Shown here one piece after another: positions 41,637 through 50,543 of a DNA stretch of 64,000 bases (the stretch's first letter is position 1; every line of letters begins with the position of its first letter). A program made the position numbers and the translations under genes. Source of the stretch: Polyangium jinanense (GTDB lineage Bacteria > Myxococcota > Polyangia > Polyangiales > Polyangiaceae); the NCBI RefSeq assembly GCF_028435365.1, contig NZ_JAGTJJ010000039.1:39660-103659 (forward strand), written 5' to 3'. The notes under the pieces are model-generated. The model made no database searches and was not told the origin of the DNA. It was given only the letters and a program-made list of their open reading frames with translations.

Positions 41637-42989
41637 ATGGCCAAGATTCTCGAAATGCCGAAGCTGTCCCCCACGATGGAGGAGGGACAGATCAGCGTCT
41701 GGCACAAGAAGGAAGGGGACACGATCGGCGTCGACGATCTGCTCGCCGAGGTCGAAACCGACAAGGCGACGATGGAGTATCGGTCCTTCGACAAGGGCAC
41801 GATCCTCAAGATCCTGACGCCCGCAGGCAGCGTCGTGCGCCTCGGACAACCCGTGGCGATCATCGGCGCGGCGGGTGAGGACATCGCCGCGCTCGTCGCG
41901 AAGGCGGGCGGCGGCGGCGCACCGGCCCCGGCCCCGGCTCCGAAGGCCGAGGCGGCTCCCGCGCCTGCGCCTGCGCCCGCTCCCGCACCTGCGGCCGCGC
42001 CCGCACCCGCTGCCGCTCCGGCGCCCGCCCCCGCTCCCGCTCCCGCGCCTGCGGCCGCTCCCGCGCCTGCGGGCGAGCCTGGGCGCGTAAAAGCCTCTCC
42101 GTACGTCCGCAAGCTCGCTCGGGAGCGAGACCTGAGCCTCGCCGGCGTGACGGGCTCGGGTCCGGGCGGCCGCATCGTCGCCCGCGACCTCGACGCGCTC
42201 CCGAAGGCCGCGCCTGCCCCGGCCCCCGCGCCTGCAGCCGCCGCTCCGGCGCCCGTCGCCGCCGCGCCGGGCGAGCTCCTCGCGCCCGAGGTGCGTCCGC
42301 TCAGCATGATGCGCAAGGCCATCGCGCGGCGGCTCGTCGAGTCGAAGCAGACGGTCCCGCATTTTTATCTGACGATCGACGTCGACGCGGATCCGCTGAA
42401 TGCCCTGCGCGAGCAGATCAACGCCGAGCTCGCCGCGGCCGCGGAGCCCGGCAAGGATGCGGCGAAGATCTCGCTGAACGATCTGCTCGTCAAGGCCTGC
42501 GCCATTGCATTGCACCGCGTCCCCGAGTGCAACGCGCAATATACGCCCGACGCCATTCTCGTGCATCGCCGCGTCGACATCTCGGTCGCCGTCGCCGTGT
42601 CCGAGGGCCTCGTCACGCCCGTCGTGCGTGATGCCGACAAGAAGAGCATCACCACCATCGCCGCGGAGATCCGCGACCTCGCCTCGCGCGCCAAAGCGAA
42701 AAAACTCAAGCCCGAGGAGATGGCGAACGGCACGTTCTCCATCTCGAACCTCGGCATGTACGGGATCGACGAGTTCTCCGCGGTCATCAACCCGCCCGAG
42801 GGCGCGATCCTCGCCGTCGGTCAGGTGCGGCGCGAGCCCGTCGTGAAGGGTGATGCCGTGGTCCCCGGTCGCCGCCTCGCGATGACGCTCTCCTGCGATC
42901 ACCGCGTCATCGACGGCGCCGTGGGCGCGACGTTCCTGAAGGCGCTGCGGGCGCTCATCGAGCGCCCGATGCAGATCCTCGTCTCCTGA
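41637..42989 (+). CDS. pdhC: Dihydrolipoyllysine acetyltransferase (pyruvate dehydrogenase E2)
   Basis: A 450-residue core subunit that moves the acetyl group from the lipoyl arm to CoA. Residues 1-80 are one lipoyl domain (MPKLSPTMEEGQISVWHKKE, VETDKATMEY with the lipoylated Lys). Two Ala/Pro-rich linkers flank an E3/E1-binding domain (about 150-185: ASPYVRKLARERDLSLAGVT, GSGPGGRIVARDL). The catalytic domain (about 215-450) has MRKAIARRLVESKQTVPHFY and the active-site LSCDHRVIDGAVGATFL. The E3 (lipoamide dehydrogenase) gene is not in this window. A strong terminator follows. Confidence 0.96.
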   Translation: MAKILEMPKLSPTMEEGQISVWHKKEGDTIGVDDLLAEVETDKATMEYRSFDKGTILKILTPAGSVVRLGQPVAIIGAAGEDIAALVAKAGGGGAPAPAPAPKAEAAPAPAPAPAPAPAAAPAPAAAPAPAPAPAPAPAAAPAPAGEPGRVKASPYVRKLARERDLSLAGVTGSGPGGRIVARDLDALPKAAPAPAPAPAAAAPAPVAAAPGELLAPEVRPLSMMRKAIARRLVESKQTVPHFYLTIDVDADPLNALREQINAELAAAAEPGKDAAKISLNDLLVKACAIALHRVPECNAQYTPDAILVHRRVDISVAVAVSEGLVTPVVRDADKKSITTIAAEIRDLASRAKAKKLKPEEMANGTFSISNLGMYGIDEFSAVINPPEGAILAVGQVRREPVVKGDAVVPGRRLAMTLSCDHRVIDGAVGATFLKALRALIERPMQILVS

Positions 42990-42999
42990 CGAGGCGAGC

Positions 43000-43031
43000 G
43001 AGGGTGCGCCCCCGACGCGGGGCGCACCCTC
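43000..43031. terminator. Bidirectional intrinsic terminator after pdhC
   Basis: GAGGGTGCGCCCC (43000-43012) and GGGGCGCACCCTC (43019-43031) form a perfect 13-bp stem over a 6-nt loop, followed by TTT. It separates the convergent pdhC and VWA-like lipoprotein genes. Confidence 0.85.
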
Positions 43032-43047
43032 TTTGCCATCTATCGAA

Positions 43048-45060
43048 TCACGGCTGGTTCTGGCAGTTGCGGCGCGTGAGCCAATCGACCACGGACCGCA
43101 CGATCGGCCGATAGCCGAACGCCGGCGACGCGAGGTCGTCGAGGTTCGCCGGACAAACCGAGCCGACCACCGCCTGATCCCCGAGCGCCCGGAACAGCGA
43201 GAGCGGCCGGAGGCCCGGATAGGCCTTGGCGCGGACCTGGAGCGTGCGCCCGCCGGTCGCGGGGTCGACCTCGCAGAGCGGGTTGTCGTTGTTCGGCTCG
43301 AAGCAATCGCACGCCGTCACGCTCGGGTTCGAGCAGTCGCGCTGCTCGCCGGGCAGGAGCGGCAGGATGCACGCGTATTGCAGATCGTTGTTGTCGATCG
43401 TCCACTCGTTGCCGTTGATCGGGTTCCCGCCCGGGTTCGACCCGTTCACGAGCACGTCACCGGTGATCGGGTTCGTCCCGACGCGCGGCAGGCTCGACTC
43501 GACCATGTGCGGATCGAGCGGCTTCACATGGTCTGCGGGCTCGCCGAGGATCACGTCCCAGGTCGTCATGCCGCTCGCGTCGAGCGGCGCGGCGAGCTCG
43601 GCCGCGGTCTTGAAGCCCTTCGAGATGTCGCTCAGGTCGCGCGCCACGTCTTGCCAGGGCACGCCCACGAGCCCGCTGATGAGCACCTTCTCGGGCCCGC
43701 GAATCGCCGTGATGTTGTCGTTCGGGTCGAGGTCCGAGAAGAGCGGGTTCGGCACGAGCTCGCCGGCCCGGTTCGTGATCGTGGCCTGACTGAACGCCTG
43801 CGCGTACCGGTCGATCGGATACATGAAATCGATGCCGAAGCGGCGCTTCTGGTCCCAGCAGCGCAGGTTGATGTCGTCCTCTTGGGTCGTGTAGAGCGCG
43901 ACGCCGCCGTTCGGGTCCTGGCACGACGGATCGGCCGGGCACTGCCCCGGGTCCTGGCCGCACGATTTGCAGCACGGATCGTTCGGATTGACCGCGCATT
44001 CCTGCCGCGCGCGTGGCATCCGCACGTTCGTCGCGCCGACGCGGAGCTGGTTGACGTAATAGAACTGCCCGTATTCCTTCGTCGAGCAATCGTTCTCGTC
44101 GGTCAGCATGAGCACGGTGAGCAGCGAATCCGGCCGCAGGAACTCCGCGCGTTGCTGCAGGAGCACGGTGTCGATGCCGTCGGGCACCGCCCTGTTGTTC
44201 ACGACCGAGATGCTCTCGTAGGGCTCGGGATCCACGAGGAAGCGGTAGATGCTCTCGAGCTGCGACTCGTAGCCGCAGCCGATCTGCCCGACGCCGATGA
44301 CCATGTCGCGCAGCGCCGGCACGAGGCCGCCGCCCATGCCGTCGTCGACCTGGCCCTCACCCGGCGGGTTGAGCTGCTGGTTGGGATCCCAGGCGAGGAA
44401 GCCCTTGTTCGCGTACGTCGGCACATCCGCGCCGCCGCATTGATCCAGGCGCGAGAGCAGGTGCCCCTTGTCGTTGTTCGTCGTGTTCGGGTTCGGCGAA
44501 CACTCGAAGCTGTTCGCATCCACGTTCGGGCACGAATCCGCGCCGTGGCCGCCGATGCTGGAGCTGATGACGCCGATGTGAATGTCGGAGATCGGCTCGA
44601 AGGCGCGGAACGTACCAGGCGGACAGGAGTCCGTGGGCACGCTCGGCTGCTGCCCCGCGGGCACGGGCACGCCCGACGCGTCGATGCAAGGCGGGTTGAT
44701 GACGCCCTGCACGATGTCCGGGATCGCGCGGGCCAGGATGTTCTGCTTGTCGGCCATGCTGCGCGAATTGTCGATCGCGAAGAGCAGGTCGAGCTTCTCG
44801 GCCGCGACGCACGCCGCGGGGCCGCCGCCGCCGCTGCCGCCGTTTCCGCTACCGCCCGTGCCACCGCCCTCGCCGCCGGTGCCGCCCGTCCCGATGCCAC
44901 CGGTGCCGCCCGTCCCGATGCCGCCCGTGCCGCCGTTTCCGCTGCCGCCCGTGCCGCCGGTCCCGCCGGTGCCACCGCCCGTCACCTCGTCCTTGCACCC
45001 CGCAAGCGCAAGCAACGCTACGAAGCCCACCCCGAAGATAGTCCCACGTCGACCGCTCAT
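43048..45060 (-). CDS. VWA-like lipoprotein with glycine-rich spacer
   Basis: A 670-residue lipoprotein. The signal (MSGRRGTIFGVGFVALLALA) ends in a lipobox Cys. About 65 residues of GGTGG/GGIGTGG/GGSGNGG repeats act as a spacer. The main domain has a von Willebrand A-type start with a MIDAS motif (LDLLFAIDNSRSMADKQNIL, D-x-S-x-S) and later LTVLMLTDENDCSTKEYGQF. The C-terminal half has a cysteine cluster (CCKSCGQDPGQCPADPSC) and an acidic calcium-type segment (FSDLDPNDNITAI). Proteins of this type are abundant in myxobacteria and probably bind ligands at the surface through the metal site. GGGAGG lies 7 bp before the ATG at 45060. The marC-family gene is upstream on the same strand. Confidence 0.8.
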   Translation of the reverse strand: MSGRRGTIFGVGFVALLALAGCKDEVTGGGTGGTGGTGGSGNGGTGGIGTGGTGGIGTGGTGGEGGGTGGSGNGGSGGGGPAACVAAEKLDLLFAIDNSRSMADKQNILARAIPDIVQGVINPPCIDASGVPVPAGQQPSVPTDSCPPGTFRAFEPISDIHIGVISSSIGGHGADSCPNVDANSFECSPNPNTTNNDKGHLLSRLDQCGGADVPTYANKGFLAWDPNQQLNPPGEGQVDDGMGGGLVPALRDMVIGVGQIGCGYESQLESIYRFLVDPEPYESISVVNNRAVPDGIDTVLLQQRAEFLRPDSLLTVLMLTDENDCSTKEYGQFYYVNQLRVGATNVRMPRARQECAVNPNDPCCKSCGQDPGQCPADPSCQDPNGGVALYTTQEDDINLRCWDQKRRFGIDFMYPIDRYAQAFSQATITNRAGELVPNPLFSDLDPNDNITAIRGPEKVLISGLVGVPWQDVARDLSDISKGFKTAAELAAPLDASGMTTWDVILGEPADHVKPLDPHMVESSLPRVGTNPITGDVLVNGSNPGGNPINGNEWTIDNNDLQYACILPLLPGEQRDCSNPSVTACDCFEPNNDNPLCEVDPATGGRTLQVRAKAYPGLRPLSLFRALGDQAVVGSVCPANLDDLASPAFGYRPIVRSVVDWLTRRNCQNQP

Positions 45061-45119
45061 GTCATGCCTCCCTGTAAGGATAAGGGCGTAGGGGAGAAAA
45101 CATGGCTTAACGGTGATCG

Positions 45120-45764
45120 TCAAGGGGTGCGCAGCAAATCGCGCGCGCCGTCGGCCACGAATTGCACGGCGATGGCCGCGAGGATGAGGCCCATCACGCG
45201 CTCCAGGATCGCCACGCCGCTCTGCCCGAGGACACGTTGCACGAGCGAGGCCGCGCGCAGGATGAAATAGGCCGCGACAAACGTGATCGTGACGGCAAGA
45301 AGGACGGGCACGGCGTAGAGGAGGCTCCGCGTGTTGCCCTGGGACATGAGCACCATCACGCTGGCGATGGAGCCCGGGCCGGCGAGCAGGGGCATGGCGA
45401 GGGGCACGAGCGCCACGTCCTCCTTGCGTGCGCTCTCCTCGGTCTCTTCGGGCGAGGTGCGGGTCCCCGGGCGCTTGGCGCGCAGCATGTCGAGCGCGGT
45501 GAGCATGAGCAGGAGCCCGCCCGCCACGCGGAAGGCGCCGAGGCTGATGCCGAAGATCTTGAAAATGACGCCGCCGAAGATCGCGAACGTCATGAGGAGG
45601 AAGTAGCCCGTGAAGCAGGCGCGGCGCGCCATCTGCCGGATCTTTTCGGGCGGATCGTTCGACGTGATGGCGAGGAAAATCGGCACGACGCCGATCGGGT
45701 CGACCACGAAGAACACCGCCGAAAGGGCGACGAAGAAAAACGTCACGAGATCGGTCAAGGGCAC
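45120..45764 (-). CDS. MarC/UPF0056-family integral membrane protein
   Basis: A 214-residue protein with six hydrophobic segments. The N-terminal FFFVALSAVFFVVDPIGVVP, IFLAITSNDPPEKIRQMARR and ACFTGYFLLMTFAIFGGVIF segments, then VALVPLAMPLLAGPGSIASV with the conserved P-x-L-x-GPG, are diagnostic of the MarC family. Despite its name the family has no proven role in drug resistance; a transporter or exporter function is suspected. A charged loop lies between helices 3 and 4. It may be co-transcribed with the VWA-like lipoprotein 59 bp downstream, and is divergent from queD. Confidence 0.9.
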   Translation of the reverse strand: MPLTDLVTFFFVALSAVFFVVDPIGVVPIFLAITSNDPPEKIRQMARRACFTGYFLLMTFAIFGGVIFKIFGISLGAFRVAGGLLLMLTALDMLRAKRPGTRTSPEETEESARKEDVALVPLAMPLLAGPGSIASVMVLMSQGNTRSLLYAVPVLLAVTITFVAAYFILRAASLVQRVLGQSGVAILERVMGLILAAIAVQFVADGARDLLRTP

Positions 45765-45834
45765 ATCCTACGGATGCGCTCGCTATAGACCCGCAACTGG
45801 CGAGGCGCCAGCCTCATCGGGCCCCCGGCGCGGG

Positions 45835-45863
45835 TTGACGTGGGGCGGACACCGCGGTATCTC
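45835..45863 (+). promoter_or_regulatory. Sigma-70-type promoter candidate for queD
   Basis: TTGACG (45835-45840) and TATCTC (45858-45863) are spaced by exactly 17 bp. The start of transcription would fall near 45870, about 3 bp before the ATG at 45873, implying a leaderless or very short-leader mRNA. Confidence 0.45.
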
Positions 45864-45872
45864 GCCCTTCCC

Positions 45873-46277
45873 ATGTTCCGCGTGACCGAAGAAGTGCGGT
45901 TTTGTTATGGCCACCGCCTGCTCGACTACGAGGGCCCTTGCGCCCGCATCCACGGCCACAACGCCCGCGTCGCGATCGAGCTCTCGGCGCCCACGCTCGA
46001 CCGCAAAGGGTTCGTCGCGGACTTTTTCGACATCGAGAAGGCCGGCAAGGATTGGATCCTCGCGCAGTTCGACCACCGCCTCATCCTGCGGGAGGACGAC
46101 CCCGTCATTCCCTTCCTGAAGCAGGCGGGCGAGGCTTTCGTCACGCTCCCGGTGAATCCGAGCGCCGAGAATTTCGCCAAGCTCATTTTTGATCACCTCC
46201 GCGCGCACGGCGCGCCCGTCACGGCCGTGTCTTTCTACGAGACGGACACGGCCGTCGCGACGTACGAAGAGCGCTAG
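45873..46277 (+). CDS. queD: 6-pyruvoyl/6-carboxy-tetrahydropterin synthase family protein (QueD-like)
   Basis: A 134-residue T-fold enzyme acting on dihydroneopterin triphosphate. Zinc ligands are His in VRFCYGHRL and the two in RIHGHN; the catalytic Cys is in CARIHGHN, as in PTPS/QueD rather than the PTPS-III group that has Glu there. ADFFDIEKAG, FDHRLIL, PSAENFAKLIFDHL and SFYETDTAVATY are all family positions. No other queuosine gene is nearby. The next gene, 9 bp downstream, is a pteridine-reductase-like SDR, so a tetrahydropterin pathway is as likely as queuosine. The ATG at 45873 begins the first strand. Confidence 0.88.
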   Translation: MFRVTEEVRFCYGHRLLDYEGPCARIHGHNARVAIELSAPTLDRKGFVADFFDIEKAGKDWILAQFDHRLILREDDPVIPFLKQAGEAFVTLPVNPSAENFAKLIFDHLRAHGAPVTAVSFYETDTAVATYEER

Positions 46278-46286
46278 GGTTTTCCC

Positions 46287-47042
46287 ATGAGCAAGGCAGC
46301 CCTCGTCACCGGCGCAGGCAAGCGGATCGGTCGCGCGATTGCGATGATGCTCGCGCGCGACGGTTTTTCCGTGGCGGTCCATTACCATCGATCCCGCGAG
46401 GACGCGGAGAGCCTCGTCGCCGCCATCGAATCGGCCGGCGGGCGCGCAGCGGCGGTCCCGGCGAACCTCGCGGACGAGGCGGAGACGGGCTCGCTCGTGG
46501 ATCGTGCGGCTCTGCTCGTGGGGCCGCTCGTGGCCCTCGTGAACAATGCCTCGACGTTCGAGTACGACACGCCGGAGACGGCCACGCGCGAGACGTGGGA
46601 CCTGCACATGGAGGCGAACCTGCGGGCGCCCTTCGTGCTCACGCAGCAATTCGCGCGGGGCTTGCCCGAGGGCGTGGAGGGCGCGGTGGTGAACGTGCTC
46701 GATCAGCGTGTCTGGAACCTGAGCCCGCATTACACGACGTATACCGTGAGCAAGGCCGGGCTCTGGGCGCTCACGCAATCGCTCGCGCTCGCGCTCGCGC
46801 CGCGCATCCGGGTGAACGCGGTGGGCCCCGGGCCGACGCTCCCGAGCACGCGACAGACCCCCGAGCAGTTCGCCGCGCAATGCGAGAGCATGCCGCTCCG
46901 CCGCGGGGCCACGCCCGAGGACGTCTGCGACGCGGTCCGTTACCTGCTTTCGGCGCGCGCGGTGACGGGGCAGATGATCGCGGTCGATGGGGGCCAGCAC
47001 CTCGGCTGGGCCACGCCGACGTCGGATTCGTCGCCGGATTGA
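46287..47042 (+). CDS. Pteridine reductase-like short-chain dehydrogenase (FolM/PTR1 type)
   Basis: A 251-residue SDR. The cofactor motif is TGAGKRIGRAIAMML, with the Arg-containing TGxxKRxG form typical of PTR1 and FolM instead of the usual TGxxxGxG; such enzymes prefer NADPH. Further marks are ALVNNASTFEYDTPE, the catalytic YTTYTVSKAGLWAL (Y-x3-K) and RVNAVGPGPTLP. PTR1 and FolM reduce dihydropterins or dihydromonapterin to tetrahydro forms. It follows queD-like by 9 bp, forming a probable two-gene pterin operon, and a P450 gene follows after 58 bp. Substrate is inferred from motif and neighbour. Confidence 0.85.
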   Translation: MSKAALVTGAGKRIGRAIAMMLARDGFSVAVHYHRSREDAESLVAAIESAGGRAAAVPANLADEAETGSLVDRAALLVGPLVALVNNASTFEYDTPETATRETWDLHMEANLRAPFVLTQQFARGLPEGVEGAVVNVLDQRVWNLSPHYTTYTVSKAGLWALTQSLALALAPRIRVNAVGPGPTLPSTRQTPEQFAAQCESMPLRRGATPEDVCDAVRYLLSARAVTGQMIAVDGGQHLGWATPTSDSSPD

Positions 47043-47100
47043 TCGGCGTAGGCCCACGCGGCGGGCGCCGTGCGGCCGGCGATCTGTGTTATCGAGGGGC

Positions 47101-48537
47101 ATGACCCCGACGGCGATCCCCACGGCCCCCGGCGAGAACCTGCTCGGCCATGCCCACCATTTCCAGAGCGACCGGTTGCCCTTCTTCCGGCGCGTCGCCA
47201 ACACGGGCGACGTCGTCGCGGCCCGGATGCTCCATCGCACCTTCTATTTCGTGAACGGCCCAAAGGCCGCGCACGAGATGCTCGTGGAGAAGGCGCGTAG
47301 TTTCGAAAAATCCCCCGGCATCCGCATCCTGCTCCACGATCTCGCGGGCCAGGGCCTCTTCACGAGCGAGGGCGATCTCTGGCGACGCCAGCGCCGCTTG
47401 CTCTCGCCGCTCTTCCACCCGACGCAACTCCAGACCTACGTCAGCGCGATGAACGGCGAGGCCCTGCGCGTCCGCGAGCGGCTCCGCGAGGGCGAGCGCA
47501 CGGATCTCGCCGCCGAGATGACGCGGGTCGCGATGAGCGTCGTTGGCCGCGCCCTCTTCGACGCGCGAACCTTCGACGAGGCCGACGAGCTCGGCGAGGC
47601 GCTCACCATCGCGCTCGGCTGGGTGAACAACCACATGGGTCGGCCGTACATGACGCTGCAGATCTCGGCCATCGGGATGACCGAGGTCCTCGATGGAAAA
47701 CTCCCGCCGTGGCTCGAGGATGTCCGCGTCCGCGCCCGCGCCGCGCTCGATACGCCGATCTTCATGCCCGGCCGGAACGATCCCAAGATCGTGCGCGCGC
47801 TCGAGGTCCTCGACAAACGTATTCAGGCCATGATCGACGACCGCCGCGCGAGTCGCGCCGATCGAAATGACCTGCTGACGCGGCTCCTGTATGCGCGCGA
47901 CGCCGATCTCGGCGGCGAGGGCATGAGCGACAAGCAGATCCGCGACGAAGCGAATACGCTGTTCATCGCGGGGCACGAGACCACGGCGACCGCGCTCGCC
48001 TGGTCGTTTTACCTGCTCTCGCGCGACCCCGCCGCGCGGGCGAAGGTGCAGGCCGAGGCCGACGCATTCGGCCCCGAGGGCCCGACCTCGTACGACCCCG
48101 AAAAGCTCGCCTACACGACGCGTGTCTTCAAGGAGGCGCTGCGCCTCTATCCGCCGGTCATCGTGCTCCCGCGGCGCTCGCTCGAGCGCGTCGAGCTCGG
48201 CGGCCACAGCTTCCCCGAGCGCACCGTCTTTTTCATGAACGTCTACGGCATGCACCACCGGAAGGATTGCTTCGCCGATCCCGAGAGGTTCGATCCGGAC
48301 CGTTTCACCCCGGAGAACGAGGCGAAACGCCCGAAATCGGCCTGGATCCCGTTCGGCGTGGGGCCGCGCGTGTGCATCGGGAACCATTTCGCGCTGATGG
48401 AAGGGCCCGTCGTGCTCGCCACGTTGATGCGTGGTTTGTCCTTCGAGGTCGAGCCGCAAGACGTCGAGCCCGAGACGTTCGCCACGCTCCGCCCGAAAGG
48501 CGGCGTCTGGGCGCGAGTTCGCCGCCGCAGCGCTTGA
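47101..48537 (+). CDS. Cytochrome P450
   Basis: A 478-residue heme monooxygenase without membrane anchor. Signature motifs: I-helix LFIAGHETTATALAW, E-x2-R in VFKEALRLYPPVIVL, the PERFDPDRF region, and the heme-binding loop FGVGPRVCIGNHFALMEG with the proximal Cys. The length and motif style (AGHETT, ALRLYPP) are close to bacterial CYP102/CYP4-like enzymes that hydroxylate fatty acids or terpenoids. No ferredoxin or reductase gene is adjacent. The substrate is unknown. It lies just after the pterin pair on the same strand. Confidence 0.95.
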   Translation: MTPTAIPTAPGENLLGHAHHFQSDRLPFFRRVANTGDVVAARMLHRTFYFVNGPKAAHEMLVEKARSFEKSPGIRILLHDLAGQGLFTSEGDLWRRQRRLLSPLFHPTQLQTYVSAMNGEALRVRERLREGERTDLAAEMTRVAMSVVGRALFDARTFDEADELGEALTIALGWVNNHMGRPYMTLQISAIGMTEVLDGKLPPWLEDVRVRARAALDTPIFMPGRNDPKIVRALEVLDKRIQAMIDDRRASRADRNDLLTRLLYARDADLGGEGMSDKQIRDEANTLFIAGHETTATALAWSFYLLSRDPAARAKVQAEADAFGPEGPTSYDPEKLAYTTRVFKEALRLYPPVIVLPRRSLERVELGGHSFPERTVFFMNVYGMHHRKDCFADPERFDPDRFTPENEAKRPKSAWIPFGVGPRVCIGNHFALMEGPVVLATLMRGLSFEVEPQDVEPETFATLRPKGGVWARVRRRSA

Positions 48538-48659
48538 CGCCCTCTCCGCCCGCCGCCCCGCCTCCACCCTCCCCTCTGTAGCTCCCCCCTTTCGCCCCGC
48601 GCTTCCGGGATGCATACGTATCCTTGCGCACGTTGTCTACACAAAAGTTTCAACAAAGC

Positions 48660-48688
48660 TTGCACAACACATGAACAAACGATATTCC
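48660..48688 (+). promoter_or_regulatory. Promoter candidate in an AT-rich patch before the large lipoprotein gene
   Basis: TTGCAC (48660-48665) and TATTCC (48683-48688) are 17 bp apart, within a stretch (about 48625-48730) markedly richer in A/T than its surroundings. It is 80 bp before the GTG at 48768. GAACGTTC (48692-48699) is an 8-bp palindrome directly after it and could be an operator. Confidence 0.35.
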
Positions 48689-48767
48689 ATAGAACGTTCG
48701 CTGCACAAAATAGCGAGCAGGGACACAACTACCCTTCGTTCGAAGGCCAGGTTCAGGAGTACCGACC

Positions 48768-50189
48768 GTGAAGCAAGAGCTCCTCCGTTCTCCGCACGTG
48801 ATGCTGGGCGCAGCGCTCCTCGTTTCGTCCCTCGGAGGCCTGGGCGCTTGCCAGAAGGCCGAGGAGGAAGCCGCACCCGCCCCGGAGCCCGCCGCCGTGG
48901 CGCCCGGTCGTTGCATCTACACGAGCCCCTTCACCCAGGCCGAGGAGTGCCGCGATTACACCGGCAAGGGCTGGTCCGCCGAGACCGCCGAGGCCGATTG
49001 CAAGGCGCTCGCGAATTCCACCTTCACGAAAGCCGAAGCTTGCGCCTATCCAAAGACGCTCGGCCGATGCGTGCTCGACGGCGGAAAGGACGACGAATAC
49101 AGCATCGTCTTCCCCGGCGAAGACGCAGCCCAGTGCGCCTCGACCCAGCGCGGCTGCGAGCTCTTCGGCGGCGGCAAGTTCCTGCCCGACGCATGTGAAG
49201 GCGTGATCGACGAGCCAGGCAATCCCGATCCGGAAGGATCGGTCTTCCAGTGGCCCACGCAGGTCTGTGTGGACCCGAAAGCCGGCGAGCCCGCGGGTGA
49301 GAACGGCGGCAAGGTCTGCACGTTCGGCGCGATCTCGGGCTGTACCGAGCCCGGCCGCGCGTTCACCGATTACGCGTCCTGCGAGCCGGTCCTCACGCAG
49401 CGCCCCTACTGGCCCGCCCCGCCCTCCGATTTCAAGACCCCCGACGACGATCCGCGTCTCTCGGACCCGCAATGGCTCGGCGAGCTAGCCTGGGTGACGG
49501 AGCAGGTGGAGGCATGCGGCTGCGTGTGTTGCCACTCGGAGAAGGCCGCGCCCGCGGAGGGTCCGTCGAACTGGTACATCGAGGCCGGCCCGATCTGGAC
49601 CGACAGCTTCTATCCGACGGGCCTCGCACTCGCCGCCGGCTGGGTCTCCTCAGCCGCACTCGGCGCCTATCCGCCGGACGAGAACAACGGGTTTTCCCGC
49701 GACGTCGCCGGCCTTCCGACCACGGACCCGGCACGAATGGTCGCTTTCTTCGAGGGCGAGCTCCTCCGGCGCGGATTCAAGAAGGAAGATTTTGCGAGCG
49801 AAACGCCCTTCGGCGGGCCGCTGTACGAGCAGAGTCTTTACGTGCCGAGCGATTGTGATGCCGGCCAGGGCGTGGACGCCGCCGGCAAGATCACGTGGAC
49901 CGGCGGGGACGCCCGTTACGTTTACATTTTATCAGCGGACGCGAAGAACCCAGGCGCGCCGCCGAACCTCGACCTGCCCGAGGGGACGCTCTGGCGGCTC
50001 GACGTTCCATGGTCCGCCGCGCCTGTGAAGAGCGGTATCACCTACGGCGAAATCCTGCCGAATACAAAGCAGGGCCATCCCGCAGAGGGGAGCCCAGAAA
50101 AGCTCGTCCCGGGCACGAAATACTATCTGTACGTGTGGGCAGACGTCGGCATCCCGATCACGCGGTGCCTGTTCAACGTCCCGCTTTGA
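48768..50189 (+). CDS. Large cysteine-rich lipoprotein with a CXXCH motif
   Basis: A 473-residue lipoprotein. The signal MKQELLRSPHVMLGAALLVS ends in LGAC. The first 200 residues have many cysteines in repeating motifs (GRCIYTSPFTQAEECRDYTG, DCKALANSTFTKAEACAYPK, CASTQRGCELF), suggesting disulfide-bonded repeats. At about residue 245 EQVEACGCVCCHSEKAAPAE contains CVCCH, a CXXCH heme-attachment pattern, though the adjacent cysteines make other readings possible. The C-terminal part is strand-rich (YVYILSADAKNPGAPPNLDL, GTKYYLYVWADVGIPITRC). CAGGAG precedes the GTG start. Function unknown. It ends at dispersed repeat copy 5. Confidence 0.72.
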   Translation: MKQELLRSPHVMLGAALLVSSLGGLGACQKAEEEAAPAPEPAAVAPGRCIYTSPFTQAEECRDYTGKGWSAETAEADCKALANSTFTKAEACAYPKTLGRCVLDGGKDDEYSIVFPGEDAAQCASTQRGCELFGGGKFLPDACEGVIDEPGNPDPEGSVFQWPTQVCVDPKAGEPAGENGGKVCTFGAISGCTEPGRAFTDYASCEPVLTQRPYWPAPPSDFKTPDDDPRLSDPQWLGELAWVTEQVEACGCVCCHSEKAAPAEGPSNWYIEAGPIWTDSFYPTGLALAAGWVSSAALGAYPPDENNGFSRDVAGLPTTDPARMVAFFEGELLRRGFKKEDFASETPFGGPLYEQSLYVPSDCDAGQGVDAAGKITWTGGDARYVYILSADAKNPGAPPNLDLPEGTLWRLDVPWSAAPVKSGITYGEILPNTKQGHPAEGSPEKLVPGTKYYLYVWADVGIPITRCLFNVPL

Positions 50190-50204
50190 CGCGCGGCGCG
50201 GAGC

Positions 50205-50538
50205 GGAGCGGGGCGTTGCCCCGCACCCCAGCAGGGGGCTGTCCGCCCCCTGCACCCCGGACCAGGCACGGCCTGGACCGAGGGCGGATAACCCGCGCGA
50301 TGCGCGGTTTATCCGACGGGCCCGGGGCAAGACCACGAGCGGCGTTGCCAGCCGAGACGAGTAGACACACCAGCGCTGCGGTTTTGACTGGCGGGATCGT
50401 CGCCGGTCTTGACTCGGCCTGTTCGATGAACTGCGCATCGCGCAGTTCATCGACCCCGGGTCCAGCGCTTGCGCTGGTCCGGGTCCAGGGGTGGATAACC
50501 CCTGGTCGGGGTCCGGGGTGAAACCCCGGCGCTACGCT
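50205..50538 (+). repeat. Dispersed multi-hairpin repeat, copy 5 (alternative-arm type)
   Basis: Nearly identical to the reverse complement of copy 1. The left arm has GCGGGGC-GTT-GCCCCGC, CAGGGGGC and GCCCCCTG, CCAGGC-ACG-GCCTGG, and a stem from GGATAA-type to TTTATCC over GAT (one mismatch, ACCC for AACC). The right arm has GATGAACTGCGC over ATC, then CCAGCGC-TT-GCGCTGG, CCAGGGG/CCCCTGG and CCGGGG/CCCCGG. It occupies the interval between two convergent stops (50189 and 50544). Confidence 0.9.
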
Positions 50539-50543
50539 ACGGG

